From: Atrichornis clamosus
Taxonomy: Eukaryota > Chordata > Aves > Passeriformes > Menuridae
DNA length: 64,000 bases
Assembly: GCA_013400975.1 (NCBI GenBank)
Contig: WBMZ01000409.1
Coordinates: 118,785 to 182,784 of the forward strand
Direction: 5' to 3'
Shown here in pieces: positions 12,540 to 24,700 of this stretch; positions within the stretch are counted from its first letter, which is position 1; every line of letters begins with the position of its first letter. The notes under the pieces were generated by a model that was given only the letters and a program-made list of their open reading frames with translations, ran no database searches and was not told the DNA's origin. Position numbers and translations under genes: made by a program.

Positions 12540-15500
12540 GTATCTTTTCGGTTTCTGAATTTAATATAATGCATGCCTTTGCACATGGGGCCTTTTGACC
12601 TCAAGGTGTCTGCAATTTAAGTGTACAGACATGGGCCAAGGAAGAGAGGAACCAAACCAGATGAAACAAGAAAGATGATACAAAGGCAACCACACGGGTC
12701 TGATTTCACAAGGACGTGCAGCTTCTCCATTGTCTTCCCTCACTGATTTCAGAGATCCTTGTGTGCTCAGCCCTACCTGGAAGTATTCAGCAATTTGCAG
12801 GATCAGAACCTGGTCTTATTTACATATTTATATATTTAGCCTCGCTCTTTCAGCTGCCCATGTTCTTTGCATTGCTGCTCAGAGACGTGAAGTTGACCAA
12901 CCCTTACCAGGCACTTGGTTTGACACTGCTTGCCCCAGTTTCTGCCCAGTACATCCAGAGTAAAAAAGGCACTCTTAAAACTGCTAGAAAGAAAGGAGAC
13001 AAAGCAGTAGCTGAGTCCCCTTTGCCCCATGGCAAACAGAGGACACTGATATGGCAGCACTACCCCATCACAGATTTCTCCTTGGCTGCTTCCACCTGCC
13101 TGAGAACCAAGCTGTTCTGCAACTGCTTTGTGGCACTAAAGGACATGCACTGACCAGGGAAGTTAGGTTGTTAGTAGCAGCTTGAGAGCTCAGAAGTTAA
13201 CTTGAACAAGAGACTGCATTCAAGCACCTGGGAAAGGCTTCTCTGGACAGACATGAACCTCTTAAAATGACGGTTTGTAAAATTGCACGTAGTAGGCTCC
13301 TATATCAGCTAAACTATCTGGCTCTAGTCTATGGTGGCTTGGAAGATGTGAATAAGCTGGCTGGCACTTTTGTGCGCTCTGTCAAACCAGTTAAATCTTA
13401 GGATACTGTTTTCTCGGAGGCCTGGCCAGATGAAGAAAACATCGTCACTAAATAAATGGGATAGGCCTGATATAAACTATCAGATGTTTCCCCGGACAAG
13501 ACGTTTTGGTGTTTCTCACAGATATGGGCTTGAAAGTTCTTTATATAAAGGTTGTTTCATGTCAGTCTCATTCCTACCTCTCTTGAGGGTTTTCTGTTTG
13601 TCAGAGACTGCACACAGAAAATGTGTCCTTTTAAGTTAAGGGAGGAATTCCCTCAGCTGGCAGCAGTCATAAGATCCTTTATTCATACTGTGGTGGCAGC
13701 CAGGAGGTTCCATCCAGGACCAAGGCCCAGTTGCACAGGTGCTGTACAATCATTTCCCTTCAATCACTGTAGGAAAAGCTGTTAACAGTTTCTATCCTCT
13801 TCTGGAAGCTGGCTACTAGAAATGGGGAAAGGCTTGGGTAATACCACTTTAAAATAATTTCTACTGATCTCAGACTGAAGAAGCCACTAAAGCAGGAATG
13901 GGAACAGGATGGGGCCCATTGTGACACCAACAATTTCAGTATTATTCTGGGAAAGATAACATGTCACTCTTCTGCATTGGTGGGCTGGCATCTCTTCTTG
14001 TCGTGTGACCCTAATTAATTTATGTAGTATGCGTCATGGGGGAAGACAAGATCCAGACTGAAGCCTTTGTAATGGGATTTTACCCTGTGCCAGACAGAAG
14101 TAATTAACTATATCTATCTTTTTCAGTTTCAGTTGCTCTTCCCTAAAAGATTTATACTAGGAAGGGGAAATAATACACAGTCACACCTTGTCCATACAAG
14201 GTTTTCTTATCTCCTGTAACAGAATTAAATGCTATACTTCGTCTCTAGCAAACAGTGATATCTCTATGACTAGCACCAAACTAAAAGCCACTCTCAGCAT
14301 GCTCATTCTTTCTGACATTATCAGTGCTCTGATTGCTAGATAGCCTCTGACATCCCATATTCACTTACATTTCTTCTATCCATATTTACTTCAATTTCTC
14401 CAGGTATATCCTATTGAATGCATAGTGGGTAGGGAGCATTTGCACATAGGATATGTAGACAGACAGCACCAAGCTCATCAGAAAAGAGCAGAGGAGAGGG
14501 AGAACACGTGCTCTTCTAAGCTAATAAAAGGAGAATGCATCTTCACACAAACCACAGCAGAGCTGTGAAAATCCTTGTTGTTAAAGGTCTACAAAATTAA
14601 AACCAAAATAAAAGGATTGTCCTTTTACCTCCTGAGTTTCCGGAGGTTGAGAAATGGAGATTCTTCCTCCAGTCATGGAGGACTCGGGGTTGTGTCTGAT
14701 GCTGTCAGAATAGAGTTCAGCAGTTTCTTTCTTCTGTCCTGGACAAAAAGGTTATCACCTTGGCACCATTTCTCTGGGGATAGCTTCTGTCGTACTCCTC
14801 TTCAGAATTCCAGCTCAACATGATCCTTGCCCAGCCCATATTCATGTAGCCATCAAGACCAGTAACAAGCTGCTATGGAAGATCATGTGCTTCAAGACCG
14901 GATTGAGGAGTTTGCATGAGGAGTTAAGCTGGCCAGGCTGGAGCAGAAGCCAGCAGACAGCTGGGGGTGGGCTGGGGCAGCCAGTGCTGCAGTCTGCATG
15001 TCTCTTTGCACTTGAAGGGTTTGGATATGCCCCCGGAGGAGGAGGTGGTCCAGCAGCAGCATCACCTGGAGTAACGAATTCTGCAGGAGCCATGGTGGGC
15101 AAAAACTGCATCACCGAGCAGCCTCCCCATCCCTGGGGGCTGCGTCCAGCCCTGCTGCCAGCACTGCTCCTGTTGATAGTGCTGAGAGCTGTGCCTGCCA
15201 TTCCCTAAGTGCAAAATGTGCAGGAAATTTAACCTATTATACCAAAATTGTGGTCATTCTCCACACCCCTGGCACCTGTATTTTGTTTCTAATGACTAGT
15301 TTGTCCTCTCTCTAGCTGGGATAAACTACAGAAAACCTCTCTCAGAGGCACCACTTCTCTCTATTCTGCCTGACTTCTGTTTGTCTCAAGTGGTCCTGTA
15401 CCACAAATAAAGACTACACTACTAATTTTAGACTGCCTCACAATCTCTAATATATCATACCTCTTTAAAATCTACAGCCCTTCATTTCTCTTCCACATCC

Positions 15501-18325
15501 ATGATAGGATCTCAATGTAGCATTCCAGACTGTCCCTATCTCACTTAAGCCTTATATGTCTTAACTTTTGTCCTTGGCATCCAGACAATTCTTCTATTCT
15601 CAGGATGCTTTCTGCTGAACTTCCTGTCTATAAAAATGCACTCAGGGAGTCTATCACTCTTCCAGGCTATTCCTTCCCCTTCCCAGAGCTTCCCCTTCTC
15701 TTACCAAACCAAGCAATTATTCTTATTAATTATTCCAGCTAACAGTAATTATCAGCAGCATGCACCCCCAGCTACATTAATAACAGCGATCTCTAGGACA
15801 CTGAGGAATTGGCTGAAAAGATTCACTTTGCTGCTTGGATTGCAGAGGAAGACAAATTCCTTTTCTTCCCTGTGTGTTTATTTTTTTATTATTATTATTG
15901 TTATTTTATTTTTGGAGTGGGGAGTTTCTTAACAATTTTTTTTTAAGACGGGCAAAAAGAGGGCAGATGAAGAAGCAAGAACTTACTGTACAGGCCTTCT
16001 TGCCTAAGAAGAGTCAAGGAATAGAGATCGAATGTTTAGGCTGTGGATCTTGTACACAGCTTCTAAGCAGTGTCGTGTCGTTAATTGATTTTATTTTTTA
16101 GCTTCTGATATTTATGGGCCAAATACTGAAATTTCTGCTTGGCCTCCAATAATCTGGGGTCTGCCTCAGGGTTAGAACTTTGAATTGTTTTCATCCGTTC
16201 CACAGTCATGGCTACTATTCAGCAGCAAATGGAATAAAACTTGGCCATGTTTCATCATCTATAATATGTCAATATTTTTCATCTCACTGATGAAAAGCAT
16301 TGAGGATTTTAAAAGCGATGTTCTTTAGTGCAAAAGAAGAACAAACAAAAAAAAAGGCAAAAAAATCTTAGAAAGAAATGAAAAAATAAAACCTTTCTGC
16401 AAAATGAGAGTTAAAAAAATATTTTCCCTCAAAATTGCTTACCATTTGCCTAAGCTGCAAAGTTTTTAATGACATTCTAGCAAAAACAGAGCGCTCTGGC
16501 TAAATTCCTTCAAACCCAATAAAGCAGATGACTGGGAACCATAATGGAATGTATGCTGTCAAGTGCATTTGCTTTTTTAATGCTAACATGTTTTTGGTTA
16601 TTAAGAAACAAAAAAAACCTAGTGGTGTATGATTAACATAGCTTTTGACAGGGGCATTGGAACCCATCTGGCTTATGGATCCCCCACTTTTTTTTATTAG
16701 CCTGAGATTATAAAGTTGTAACACTGTAGTTTAGCTTCTGGCCTCTGCAATTGTAAATTGGCAAAGGGCTTACAATAAGGTGTGAGTTTCTGAAAACTAA
16801 AACACTCTACTGACCCTGTGCATACTACACGGGCCGGCAGCAGATGTACTGGATGGAGGAAATACAGTAGCACTGTTGAAATGTTACTGATTGGTTCCAA
16901 CTGAGTAGCTCTAGATACAAACCAGCATTCAAAAGCAACAGCTGAGATTAAAATGTCAGAAAAGAACATTAAAAGATGCTGGCATATATTAATTAAATCA
17001 CACAAGTCAAAAGTAAGCATTGTCCAGTAGTAATGGATGTACTCCATGAATATTAGCACCACAGTTGTCAATATCTGTGATGAAAAAAACCCCTCTCAAT
17101 CTTTACAGATTTCTTTAATTTAAATAAGCTTTTTAACAGAGAGAGGATTTGTTCTCTCAGTGTGCTTCATTAGTGTAGCTTACCACCACAAAACCTGGTT
17201 GTATTGAGAAAGATTGCCCCATTATCAAATAATTAGTACTGCCTTAGCAGGTGCATACACTTACCTTTGTAATTAAATCCTTGTTAAAACACCAACATCC
17301 AGAGAATTTAAATGGTTACCTGATCCCAGAGGAGGTAGCCCAGAAAGTTATTCTATAAGGTAGATGTCATCCGGGAGCAAAGATACTGAGCAGAGCATCT
17401 TTTCCTCATGGGATGTTGATGAAGCACATCTGCACACATCATGCAGTGCAATAAAAATTGCAATGACAATACTAGACAAACACCTACTGTACAAGGAGCC
17501 AGAGAAACCAAGCATAAGCCTGCACGGAATCATATGCTATGTAATGGAGCTCTCACAGCTTCGTTAGTTTTAGAATTACAAGCAAAATTAATGCTGATGA
17601 TCTTAGTTTTTAATAATTCTTTGAACCATTTGCTAGATTCCTGTAGTCCATAATGTGACTTACTCCTGAATTTTGCTTCTGAAATCTAACCACAGTGGAA
17701 TATCATGGCTACATATGCAGCTACTTTTGAAGAGTTCAGAGTCCTAATAAAATCTGAAAGAAAATAATTAAAGTTGCAGTAACCTTAAACAGTCTTTAAA
17801 AAATTGTATTTCTAATATGTTATAGACATATTTATATACTCTTTTGTTGTATGATCTCCACAATTACAGATCTGTGAATGTCTATATTAATAAAATATGC
17901 CAGCAAGTGAATTAGACAGATTAGTACAATAAATTATCTCTCTTCAGTTGGTACTCTCATTGTCCTCACCTGAACTGATCAACCATAATTTGTTGCTTGC
18001 CTATAGAGGTGTATCACTGCTGTTATCATAAAAATTACTGAGCAAGTTCTCACTGTACTGGCTATTTGTATTCAGACTCCTAATATGGATCAGAAACCTC
18101 AACCAAAATCTACTTTCCAAAAGCTAGGGAGGAAACCAACAGATGGGAATAGATTTATCATCCCCCTCTCAGAAGAACTCTATTGACCAAAACAGTGGGC
18201 ACCAACATGAAAAATAATTTACAAGATCTGTGCATACTCATTGACTTCAATCTGTGTTCAAAGTTGTAGATTCAGTGCTGACAAAAGTACCCTTATATTT
18301 TAGATGTGAAACAGCTATAGAACAG
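12540..18325. other. Non-coding DNA, no gene recognised
   Basis: Mostly AT-rich. The longest frame (12716-13153, plus, 145 codons) has ordinary composition and no domain I recognise. A GC-rich patch at about 14.93-15.18 kb opens frames on both strands: Gly/Pro-rich on plus and Pro-rich on minus. Neither matches a known family. 15.23-15.75 kb is pyrimidine-rich on the plus strand. Confidence 0.5.
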
Positions 18326-18329
18326 CCAG

Positions 18330-18650
18330 TTTCTGGAATGAAGTTCTTAGATAAATGGAGTTAGTCCTGGAAATCAATTTAGACAAAGCTGCAGCAGTGC
18401 TGGTATTGGAATTCACCAACTCGCTACATAATTTGAATAAATGGGAAAAGAGATGACTCCTGAGAGTAGCACTGGCAGCCAAAAGAATTATACTGATGGA
18501 CTGGAAAAGCAAAGCCATGCCATGTATTGATTTATGGACTATTGCCCTTCTGGATATAGCTAAATGTGAAAGAACTCCCTTTATTCATACTAATAAAATG
18601 GACATAAATGCTCTCAGACAAAAACTGCTGTTGGAGTTTTATTGTGAATA
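18330..18650 (+). pseudogene. Possible C-terminal remnant of an L1-clade LINE ORF2
   Basis: Between about 18457 and 18648 the plus strand reads LLRVALAAKRIILMDWKSK, then an MPCIDLW stretch and a LLDIAKCERT stretch, ending at a TAG. This pattern matches the C-terminal region of L1-clade reverse transcriptase proteins from fish and reptiles: an alanine-rich '(A)A(R/K)-x-(I/L)-I-L-x-x-W-K' helix, a 'P-x-x-x-x-W' segment about seven residues later, then an '(I/L)A-x-x-E-(K/R)' segment. Bird CR1 proteins do not end this way. Upstream, 18330-18456 carries stops in every frame and may be more of the same element. L1-type elements are rare in birds, so this would be an old relic. It could still be chance; the match is by recalled motif only. 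Confidence 0.42.
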
Positions 18651-18759
18651 GCTGGCATGTGGGACGGTCTTCTTTCACTTGCCCATCACACATGCTCTGT
18701 GGGCTGATGAAATTTGAGACACATGGAAAACAACAGTGACTTTTTCTAGTGTTACTTCA

Positions 18760-21700
18760 TTTGTTTGGGTCCTTCTTTCCACTCAAAATATTTTCCTTTG
18801 TCTTTTAGTTGGTTTTTTTTTCTTTCTTCTAAAATTTCCTGGTGTAAATAAGGACTTAAGATAGTATATTATCACATAATAGATGTGGTCCAGTGATGGT
18901 CAAGTTTCAGCATTTTGGAGACAAGTGCTTTTTTTTCCTGACTTGGAAATTCTAGGCAATGCTAAAAGGAGCATGAACATAGCACACAACTAATCCTTCT
19001 CCCTCCACAACACCACTATGGCTGTGATCTCCCTGTCCTACCCGCCAGAGCTGGGTTAATACACATCACACTCAACATGGGAAGACCCTTACAAACCAGC
19101 TCTCACTCCCTCAGCCAAACCAACGCTATCCCTTAGGCCTCGTTTATCTTCAGAGGACCCTCTGAAGATTTCCTGCTCTCTACAAGTTCATCTCCATCAA
19201 GATAAGTAATATGGGGAGCCCTACTGCATCCTGGCTGCTGCCAGAATTTTTAATGCTGTATTGATTAAACTGCTATGAGTGGGATGAAATTATGTGGTAT
19301 TAGTTGTGCTGGCAACTGGTTTACCTCTGGGATCCTCACATTGCTAGTGCTGGTGGAGCTAAGCCAGAATTAGGAACACTGGGAAATTAAAAAAAAAAAA
19401 ATTAAGCTGTTATGTAGACGTGACCTTGGTAGTTGAAACTTAATGTCACAAGATGAATAGACCTTTCGGAGTCTGGGACACCGCTGTGTGCAGTGACAGG
19501 TGCTGGTCTATCTTCCTAGCAGAAGGGAAGGAGCCCTGCCTAGGAAGCCCTGAGTCAGAGCCTGCACCAAGCACAGCTGAGAGTCAAGAACTGAGCTGTT
19601 TCCTGCAGCTTTTGAAGGGCCAGAGAAAGAGAACGAGATAATGAGGTCCATTCTGGGATGTGCAGGTAAGCAGCTTTGTCCCGTTGTTATGCCCTTTCCT
19701 AAAGCATCCCCCCATCTGCTGTGAGAGACAATGGCTCTTTGTCCACCCATCGCCCCTGTGCAGCACCCAAGGGAGTGAGGGAAAGTGAGCCAACCTGCTT
19801 CTGAAGGCTGCCTCTGGACTTGGCAAAAGGACTGTCGAGCAGCTCTGGGCTGAGGAAAAAAACCTGAGTCTCTGGAAAAAGAAGCAAACACACTGCTCTT
19901 GCTGTGACTGTGATGACTAGACCAACTTTGAAGTGCTTACACATTCCTGAGGTGCTTATAGAGTCAGTGTAAAGTCCATAAATGATTGCCCATTCACTTA
20001 CTCCTGAAATGTTTTTGTGTTCACTTTACATGCAGAGGTTATCACTGCTGCCCAGATGAACCTGCAAAAGAATTGCTACTGCCATGGTGGGTGTGGTAGT
20101 GACACAAAAACACATGACCATCCAGGAGTGCCGGACAAGACAGCCTTCCACCCTCCTTGAGATATAATGGGTTGTCTGATTCAGACACTGACCCCGGGGC
20201 TTACAACAGAAGCACATTGTCTGAGCAGGGTTTCCCCAGGGCTCTCTGCAAAACGCAGGTGACAATTATCATTGTGTTCCAGACTAATTAATGTCACTAA
20301 TGATATGACTTACAACGTGACTGCTTCTAAGGCTACAGTACTTGACCTGTGTGAAGACAGAAAGGACACAGTAAGTTTGTTAAAATTAAACTGAGCACAG
20401 ATTAACAATGCAATTTGTAAATATTGAACAAAGTTTAAGCTTCAGTCACACTGAAAAGACTTTGCACTGAGGCTTTTATAAGTAGAAAAGAAAATGGAGA
20501 GAATTGGATGATACCAAATACTTCTTACATTGTTGCTTATTCTATCACAACATAATTTCAAAATTTCAAGAAAAATGCATCAACTGTGCCTTATAGATCA
20601 AAAAGAGGGGAAAAGTCCAGTATTTTAAATTTCTTTGTTGACAAAACCCACTTCCAAAATATCTGGGTCTAGATCATTCCAGAGCTTAGATATTACAAAA
20701 TCTGTCATGTCCAAGTCATTGGCTGAAGTTGATGGCTCAATGACTGAAAATCACTGTCAGCAGAGAAGACTTCAGTGACAACTGCAGTCCGTGATGTAGA
20801 ACAGTGGCTGCCATTTTAAGTACACAGACACACTGCACTCAGGGTAGGACACCAAAAAAAACCCCCACAAAAAACCTCAAATGCCCAGACCATGAAAAAT
20901 TCATTCTGGCTGTAGGAGGGATGGATTGCAGCAGAGGAAAGATGGAGATGGAGTCAGAGCTTTGAAGTTAACTTCTTCTTTTCATCAAATGTGCCACAGC
21001 ATTGTAACAAACACCTCAAGAAATCAAAAGCAAAATAAGCTTTGGCAGAATGGTTCACAAGTCATTGTGAGGAGTGCTTACCTTCTGAATCTTGTAGTGG
21101 TTTAGGTCTGTCTGAGTTCCCAGTAAAGGCTGGCCATTCCTGGTACTTTGCTTATAATCTGAACCAATGACACTAGAGCTGAAGAGTTTCGGTGAAGGTG
21201 ATTGCAGAATGTTTCCATCTATCAGTCCTGATGCCCAAGTAAGCAAAAGACATGTTGTCGTTTCACTTCCTGTTCACATATTGGAGGTAAATATGAGAAC
21301 TTATCCTCAGCATGTCTGAATATTTCTTATTTTCATGATGCTATGCCTGTGTGGGACTTAACAATGATGGAACAGAATCATTATGGTGTCATCGATTCCT
21401 TACAGTGTAAGAGCTTTTGGAAGTCAGATTACCTTCAGAGCTGTGCTCTTTGGATAATCATATCTGTCGCTTCCTACATCAGGGCAGTGGTGTGAGATCT
21501 TGTTTTAAAATCTCTTCTCCTTCAAACCTTCTGCAAACAACACTGTTTTCCCCTCCTGTCTGGGAATGGTGCACAGGCGGACCCCACTACAGCCCTGTGC
21601 CACTCACACAACAAAAATACCCCTGAAGTGTGAAGTTGCAAATCCAGAGGGAGTCCTCTTCCCTAGACTACTCACCTCCTTCAGTACAAGCTTTGCTGAG

Positions 21701-24700
21701 CTCTTATGCAGCAGATGGTGTGGGAGAGATAGTCTCCAAAACCACAGAGACAAATATTTGATTTGGATGAGTACATTAAAGATTACTCACTTCTCCCCCC
21801 AAATTATCTGTGTTTTGCCGAGAGAACAAAGAGGATCATCCCCTTTCTAATAAAAGTGAGTTCCAGCTGTTGGCACTGAGTTTTGAGGGTAAGGTTCAAG
21901 CTGGTAAAGCCTAAATCCAGTGCCTCTGGAAGGCAAGGTGTTAGTCAATTGGCATTTGCCAAGACAGAGCAGAAAGGTGAGCAGGTGCTGTGAGTGGAAC
22001 AGTGTGCCAGCTCTGCCTTCACTCTCTGGGTAGCAGTGGCCAGTGTTCAGTTCCTTTAAATGGTCACAGTGCATCCTAAGGAGTGACGGGAAGGCAGGGC
22101 CGGCCATTTGGGGAAAAGCCTCAGGGAAGCCCATCACCTACTCTGGGCACTCTGTGCATGTGCGTACACATCTGTGTGCCTTCAGACTGGTCTGTCTTTA
22201 AGATTTATCTCAGTGCTGACAGCTCAAAAATGTACTTGTCTGTTTTTCCCATGGGTCTTTGAACCTGTCTTTCTGGTAGATTATTGTCATTAGATTAAAC
22301 ATATTGATAAAATCAAGTTATTCTAAGTTTTATTCCTGTCTCTGCCTTCCTCTCTTTCTGTTGTCCCTTACTACTGTTCATACCATAACACGACCATTTC
22401 CAAAACCTCTCTTGTATATCTCCTAGACTTCTAGCTTCTCAAAAACCCTTTCTGCCACTCTTCCCAGAAATTATGTTACTTTCTTTATAATAATGTGTTT
22501 TTTTCAATAACCACATCCCTCCTATCTGCAACCCCTTGCTCTGTTTCCTCTCTGCAGCCTGTATCCAGTTCTCCTCCTTCAAAACCTAGTCACCAATATT
22601 ATCTTATTTAGCCCTCTTTGAAACTGTGTTACATTCCTCCATAGGACCTGTGAGCACAACAAATTCCAGTTTGTCAAGCCTGCCTTCCTTCAAGCAGGAC
22701 TACACTCTGTATTTCCTTTCTTAAGGTCTTCCTCGGTGTAGTTTGTAGTCCTGCCATGTTGTTTCTGCATTCCTATGCGTCTTCTCATGCTCCTGGTCTA
22801 TGAACCTGCATCCTTGTATTGGCTCTTCTTTTTTAAGGTTTATAAAACTCACTGGTACCAATTCACACACTGTTTCAACATTATACAGGGAGGAATGAAA
22901 GAAAATGTTATAATAGTCTTGCATGTAGACTATTCCAAACTCATGTGCTATCACTGGTCTTTCAAATTTCCTTGGGATAGAAACTACCTTTATTTTTAAC
23001 ATCTAGTCTTCCAAGGAAGCTGCTAGGAAGAATTAATAGATGGCAAAAATGATCATATTTCTCTTTCCATTTTACTAACAATGCTCACAACCCCTTCTAA
23101 ATGCAGCTTTGAATGTAAGAGGCAGGCACTACCACTCTAACTGTATTTAACATAAGGAGTGCTTTGCTCCCGTATAAAGGACTCATGAACATTAAGCTGC
23201 AAGTGCAACTGCTAATAAGCTAACTGTGAATATTAATCCAACATTCCCTTTGTAATCAGAAGGTTTGATCACTGCCCCATTTGCTTCACAATCATGGCAA
23301 GTAGCAAATGTATTCAAGGCAAAAATGAAATAGCTTTTTTTTTACAGTCTATGCTTTATCACTTCTTCATTGATTTTTCAGTGTTTTAGCAGATACAGCA
23401 CAACTGGATTAACTGGATAGGGAACCTTTCACTCTTAGGTCATCAGTTCACATCTGAGACAGGTTGGTATGGACCAGAGGTTATTTTAGCTTTATAATTT
23501 TAATAAAGAGCAAGCGAGAAGGCCTTCAACAGGCATAAAACAATGTTTTAACTTTCTTAAGCTGCCCACAGCATACACAACTAGACCAACTTTGTTGCCT
23601 GCCAAAGTCAAACTGATAGAGAGTTAGACGGTCATCTAGTTGCCAGATGTCTGGCTGTGTAACTTTCTGGCACTAAGCATTATATAGAGACAGATCTATG
23701 GATTGGATCAATTAGCATTACACTTACCATCTGACAACTGTTTGGTCGCCTTCGCCCAGTTCCTAGAGGACAGGTGTTCACATCACAGAAATCACCATCA
23801 CAATTGGTACGACTAATTGATACGGTTGTTGGCAGTCACAGCAGAGAGGACAAGGACTGAATTAGCACCGAGACCAAAGCACTGTTTCACCCCTAGAGAA
23901 GGTCTCTTCAGCTCGGGATGTCCAGGGTGTTTGGAGGATGCCTTTCTGCCATTGCATGTGTTGTGCTGAGCAGAATCTGTTCTGTTTTCAGATCCAGTAA
24001 AATTACCCAGCAGTAAGTTCAATGAGGTTTCCTGGGGTACAAGGGAAAGAAGGGAAGGTGGTGAGTGTTAGATATCTTCAGAAAGATCTTCTCAATGATA
24101 TTTTTTTTGCCATTTCCCCAGTATCTTCTGAGGTTTCTTTTGTCTGGAGGAAAAAAAAGAAGAGATAAAATGAGTGCAGAGATCTTAGTGTGAGTATGTA
24201 ATGCAGCTTTTTGAGGGAAAAACAAAAAAGTACACTTGCAGAAATACTCAGGCATTTACAGTAACTCTAGTGCTCCCTCATTTCTTCTGTTTAACACTCC
24301 AGACAGTCATGTAAAGAGCTTCATGGGTGTATTCTCTTGTGGAGCTTGTGGGTATACTTGGTGATTAGACAAATGGGGTTCTGCTTTGGCAAATGTCCAT
24401 TGCTTTCCCCATCTGATTTACAGAATATGCTATAAAATGCAAAGGAAGGCAATAAACCTCCCATCTGCAGCTGAGATTTCCACTTTGCCAAAGACCCTTT
24501 TGCTGTCAGCACCTTTAACTATGACTTTCAAAGAAGAGAGAGGTGCAATTTTTTCTGAGGAAGATATTTTACTACCTTCACTAGCAGTATCATCCCACCC
24601 TTATGTGAATTGATTTTGAATGTTAATCTAAGAATGGAAAAGCCAATAATTTTGTAAAATATAAATAGATCTTTGGGCCATTATTTTATCTAAAACGAAA

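Noticed and set aside
12716..13153. 145-codon plus-strand frame with a hydrophobic segment
   Set aside because: The hydrophobic stretch comes from an ATTTATATATTT-type run; no recognisable family and no splice or promoter context.
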